A DNA stretch of 64,000 nucleotides from assembly GCA_004292855.1 (NCBI GenBank), contig RDXN01000029.1, forward strand, positions 186,001-250,000, given 5' to 3'. The stretch is from Cytophagales bacterium. Lineage in GTDB: Bacteria; Bacteroidota; Bacteroidia; Cytophagales; Spirosomataceae. The notes under the pieces are model-generated. The model saw only the letters and a list, made by a program, of their open reading frames with translations, made no database searches and was not told where the DNA came from. Shown here piece after piece: positions 62,715 through 64,000 of this stretch. The position numbers and the translations under genes are program-made. The first letter of the stretch is position 1; every line of letters begins with the position of its first letter.

Positions 62715-62969
62715 TTATGCACCCTCGCCAATAGTACCCGCACCGTAAAGCTTTTCGCGGATTTTTTGCGTGCGCTCTTCCAGTTCGGGGCGGGGGGTGT
62801 ACTTGTTCTTCGACTGAACAGCCGCCGAGTCCTTATTGACACCGTAGATGTAGGGATCGTTCTCACGAACATCCATCTGCCGAATCGTATTATATTTCTG
62901 ATAATCGCAGGCCGTTGCCAGGAAGCCAACGGCAACAATCAGTGAGCCTTGAATCAGGTTACGTTTCAT
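62715..62969 (-). CDS. Small lipoprotein of unknown function
   Basis: 84 residues. A signal peptide with lipobox (IVAVGFLATACDYQ) predicts lipidation near Cys 21. The mature part is short, polar and charged, with DVRENDPYIYGVNKDSAAVQ and a helical tail PELEERTQKIREKLYG. No known domain. It stands between the epimerase and the GT61 gene with its own terminator, so it may be a separate transcription unit. Codon use and a clean signal peptide support a real gene. Confidence 0.7.
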   Translation of the reverse strand: MKRNLIQGSLIVAVGFLATACDYQKYNTIRQMDVRENDPYIYGVNKDSAAVQSKNKYTPRPELEERTQKIREKLYGAGTIGEGA

Positions 62970-63010
62970 TTGGTTGATTGCTAATTCGTTGCCGCAAAGG
63001 TAGGAAACAG

Positions 63011-64000
63011 CTACCGAATCGCCAACGTTCCGTCGAGATACCGCTTCAAATCAGGAATCGACACCGTTATATCTTCGCTAATGTAGCGCGTATCATACGA
63101 ACCCGCCGAGCCGTTGCAGTAAGCTGAGTACGAAAGATTCTGTAACTGAGCTAAATACCGAAAGCAGTCGGTAATAAACAGGGGTGAAAATAACTCAAAC
63201 AAGTGCGTACCCGGCCGACACCAGATCAGGTTACAGAACGAGGCTCCATGTGGTCCCATAATAAATGACGCGTTATGGTAAATGGCCCGTTGTTCGGCTA
63301 CGGTGCGGGGTTTGTCCTCAATAATTTGAAAATCGTATTGAGTTAACAACTCGATGAGTTCAGTCTCGTTCGTCACCCGGCGTCGGGTATCGCGGCTGAT
63401 ATACACGCGATTACCCGTAGGCAGACCGGGTTGTAGCAACCGCTCGCCGAGCTTGGTTTGTAGCGCAAATATATCGCCGGAGGTTTGATAGGCCCAGTTC
63501 TCATGGCTTCCCAACACACACTGCTCAAACTGAACCGCCGTGGCCCGGCTGTCGATCACCTGATCGGGGCCAAAACCGAGTGCGGCCAGCACCTCGCGCT
63601 CGTAGTGTGTATGTAAGAGCGGGTACGAGACTACAGCATCCGCAAAAACGGCGTCGGGGAGCATGGCTCGCATCCGGCATAGTTTAGCCGCAACCAACAG
63701 CATAAAATCGTAATAGCCAACAAACACACTGCCATCGAAATAATGACCAAACGGGGCAATGAGCGTTCGGGCGGTGCGGGTTGTACGGGACTTCCGATTC
63801 AGGAGATCCTTCATCACGTCGCGACTCCAGTAATCGGTATTTAAAACGCTCCGACCAATTTTAACCAACCCACATGGCAAGGAAGTGGTCGGTTCGGAGC
63901 CACCCGTGTAGTGCCAAACAGCGTTGGTTGTGCTAACGCCCTCGGTATTCGAAAAAATACGCTTTGTCTGGTCAACGGCGTCCATCACTTCGGGCAAATT
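63011..64000 (-). CDS. GT61-family glycosyltransferase, N-terminus cut by window edge
   Basis: The frame is open to the right edge and no convincing start is seen, so the N-terminus lies outside the window; at least 329 residues are present. The GT61/DUF563 hallmark is near the C-terminus: ASFIMGPHGASFCNLIWCRP and GTHLFELFSPLFITDC. VYISRDTRRRVTNETELIEL precedes it. GT61 enzymes add xylose, arabinose or GlcNAc in plants and appear in bacterial surface-polysaccharide loci. It is the first visible gene of the leftward locus, 41 bp before the small lipoprotein gene. Confidence 0.88.
   Translation of the reverse strand, partial: NLPEVMDAVDQTKRIFSNTEGVSTTNAVWHYTGGSEPTTSLPCGLVKIGRSVLNTDYWSRDVMKDLLNRKSRTTRTARTLIAPFGHYFDGSVFVGYYDFMLLVAAKLCRMRAMLPDAVFADAVVSYPLLHTHYEREVLAALGFGPDQVIDSRATAVQFEQCVLGSHENWAYQTSGDIFALQTKLGERLLQPGLPTGNRVYISRDTRRRVTNETELIELLTQYDFQIIEDKPRTVAEQRAIYHNASFIMGPHGASFCNLIWCRPGTHLFELFSPLFITDCFRYLAQLQNLSYSAYCNGSAGSYDTRYISEDITVSIPDLKRYLDGTLAIR

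Overview
The window looks like chromosomal DNA of a Bacteroidota, most likely a Spirosoma-like member of the Cytophagales (inference). The genes are of Bacteroidota type: LytTR regulator, TonB receptor paired with a surface lipoprotein, GH43/GH130 enzymes, DUF2461, Mpl. Shine-Dalgarno sites are scarce, and several intergenic regions carry the Bacteroidota promoter TTG-N17..20-TAnnTTTG. Most of the window is GC-rich. About 23.2-34.2 kb is visibly more AT-rich. No rRNA, tRNA or CRISPR array was recognised.

Layout. 0-5 kb: a cut-off secreted propeller protein, a Tat-type Gfo/Idh/MocA oxidoreductase, a GH43 enzyme, a DoxX-like protein with an ECF sigma factor, DUF2461. 5-9.3 kb: YraN, LipB, a conserved small protein, RNase R. 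9.6-15.5 kb: leftward genes for a YgiC-like ATP-grasp enzyme with its lipoprotein, a LytTR regulator, PurQ, a VWA-like lipoprotein, a conserved membrane-anchored protein and a Coq4-like protein. 15.6-20.3 kb: secreted amidohydrolase, PQQ-type sugar dehydrogenase, M28 peptidase. 20.4-23.2 kb: an AAA/DUF4143 ATPase, a second one ruined by deletion and by an intact IS3-family element. 23.2-31.6 kb: AT-rich surface-glycan island. 31.7-34.2 kb: large LamG protein. 34.4-50 kb: GcvP, a GH130 plus GT4-fusion pair, a TIG lipoprotein plus TonB receptor, M14 peptidase, FemAB/GNAT-like protein, Ppx/GppA. 50-56 kb: MetH, Mpl, LOG-family hydrolase. 56-64 kb: a second, leftward glycan locus.

The most distinctive content lies between and at the edges of genes. 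(1) Seven short elements share the form TGTAR followed by a GC-rich hairpin, mostly in inverted pairs. In three cases the TGTAR supplies the stop codon of the adjacent gene, and in a fourth the gene stops inside the element. They resemble REP/REPIN elements. (2) A 45-bp near-perfect palindrome covers the whole promoter and the start codon of the AAA/DUF4143 gene, predicting an autoregulated, nearly leaderless transcript. The neighbouring ruined ATPase gene has its own, different palindrome. (3) The signal peptide and lipobox of one lipoprotein are written in dispersed-repeat DNA. (4) Several long inverted repeats (36-47 bp arms) fill intergenic gaps, including one in front of metH.

Functional links. 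The two glycan loci carry glycosyltransferases, methyltransferases, an epimerase and large membrane proteins suited to building a fucose-containing, methylated surface polymer. The GH130/GT4 pair probably handles an intracellular oligosaccharide. The sugar dehydrogenase and the LamG protein share a C-terminal module, suggesting a common surface-anchoring or export signal.
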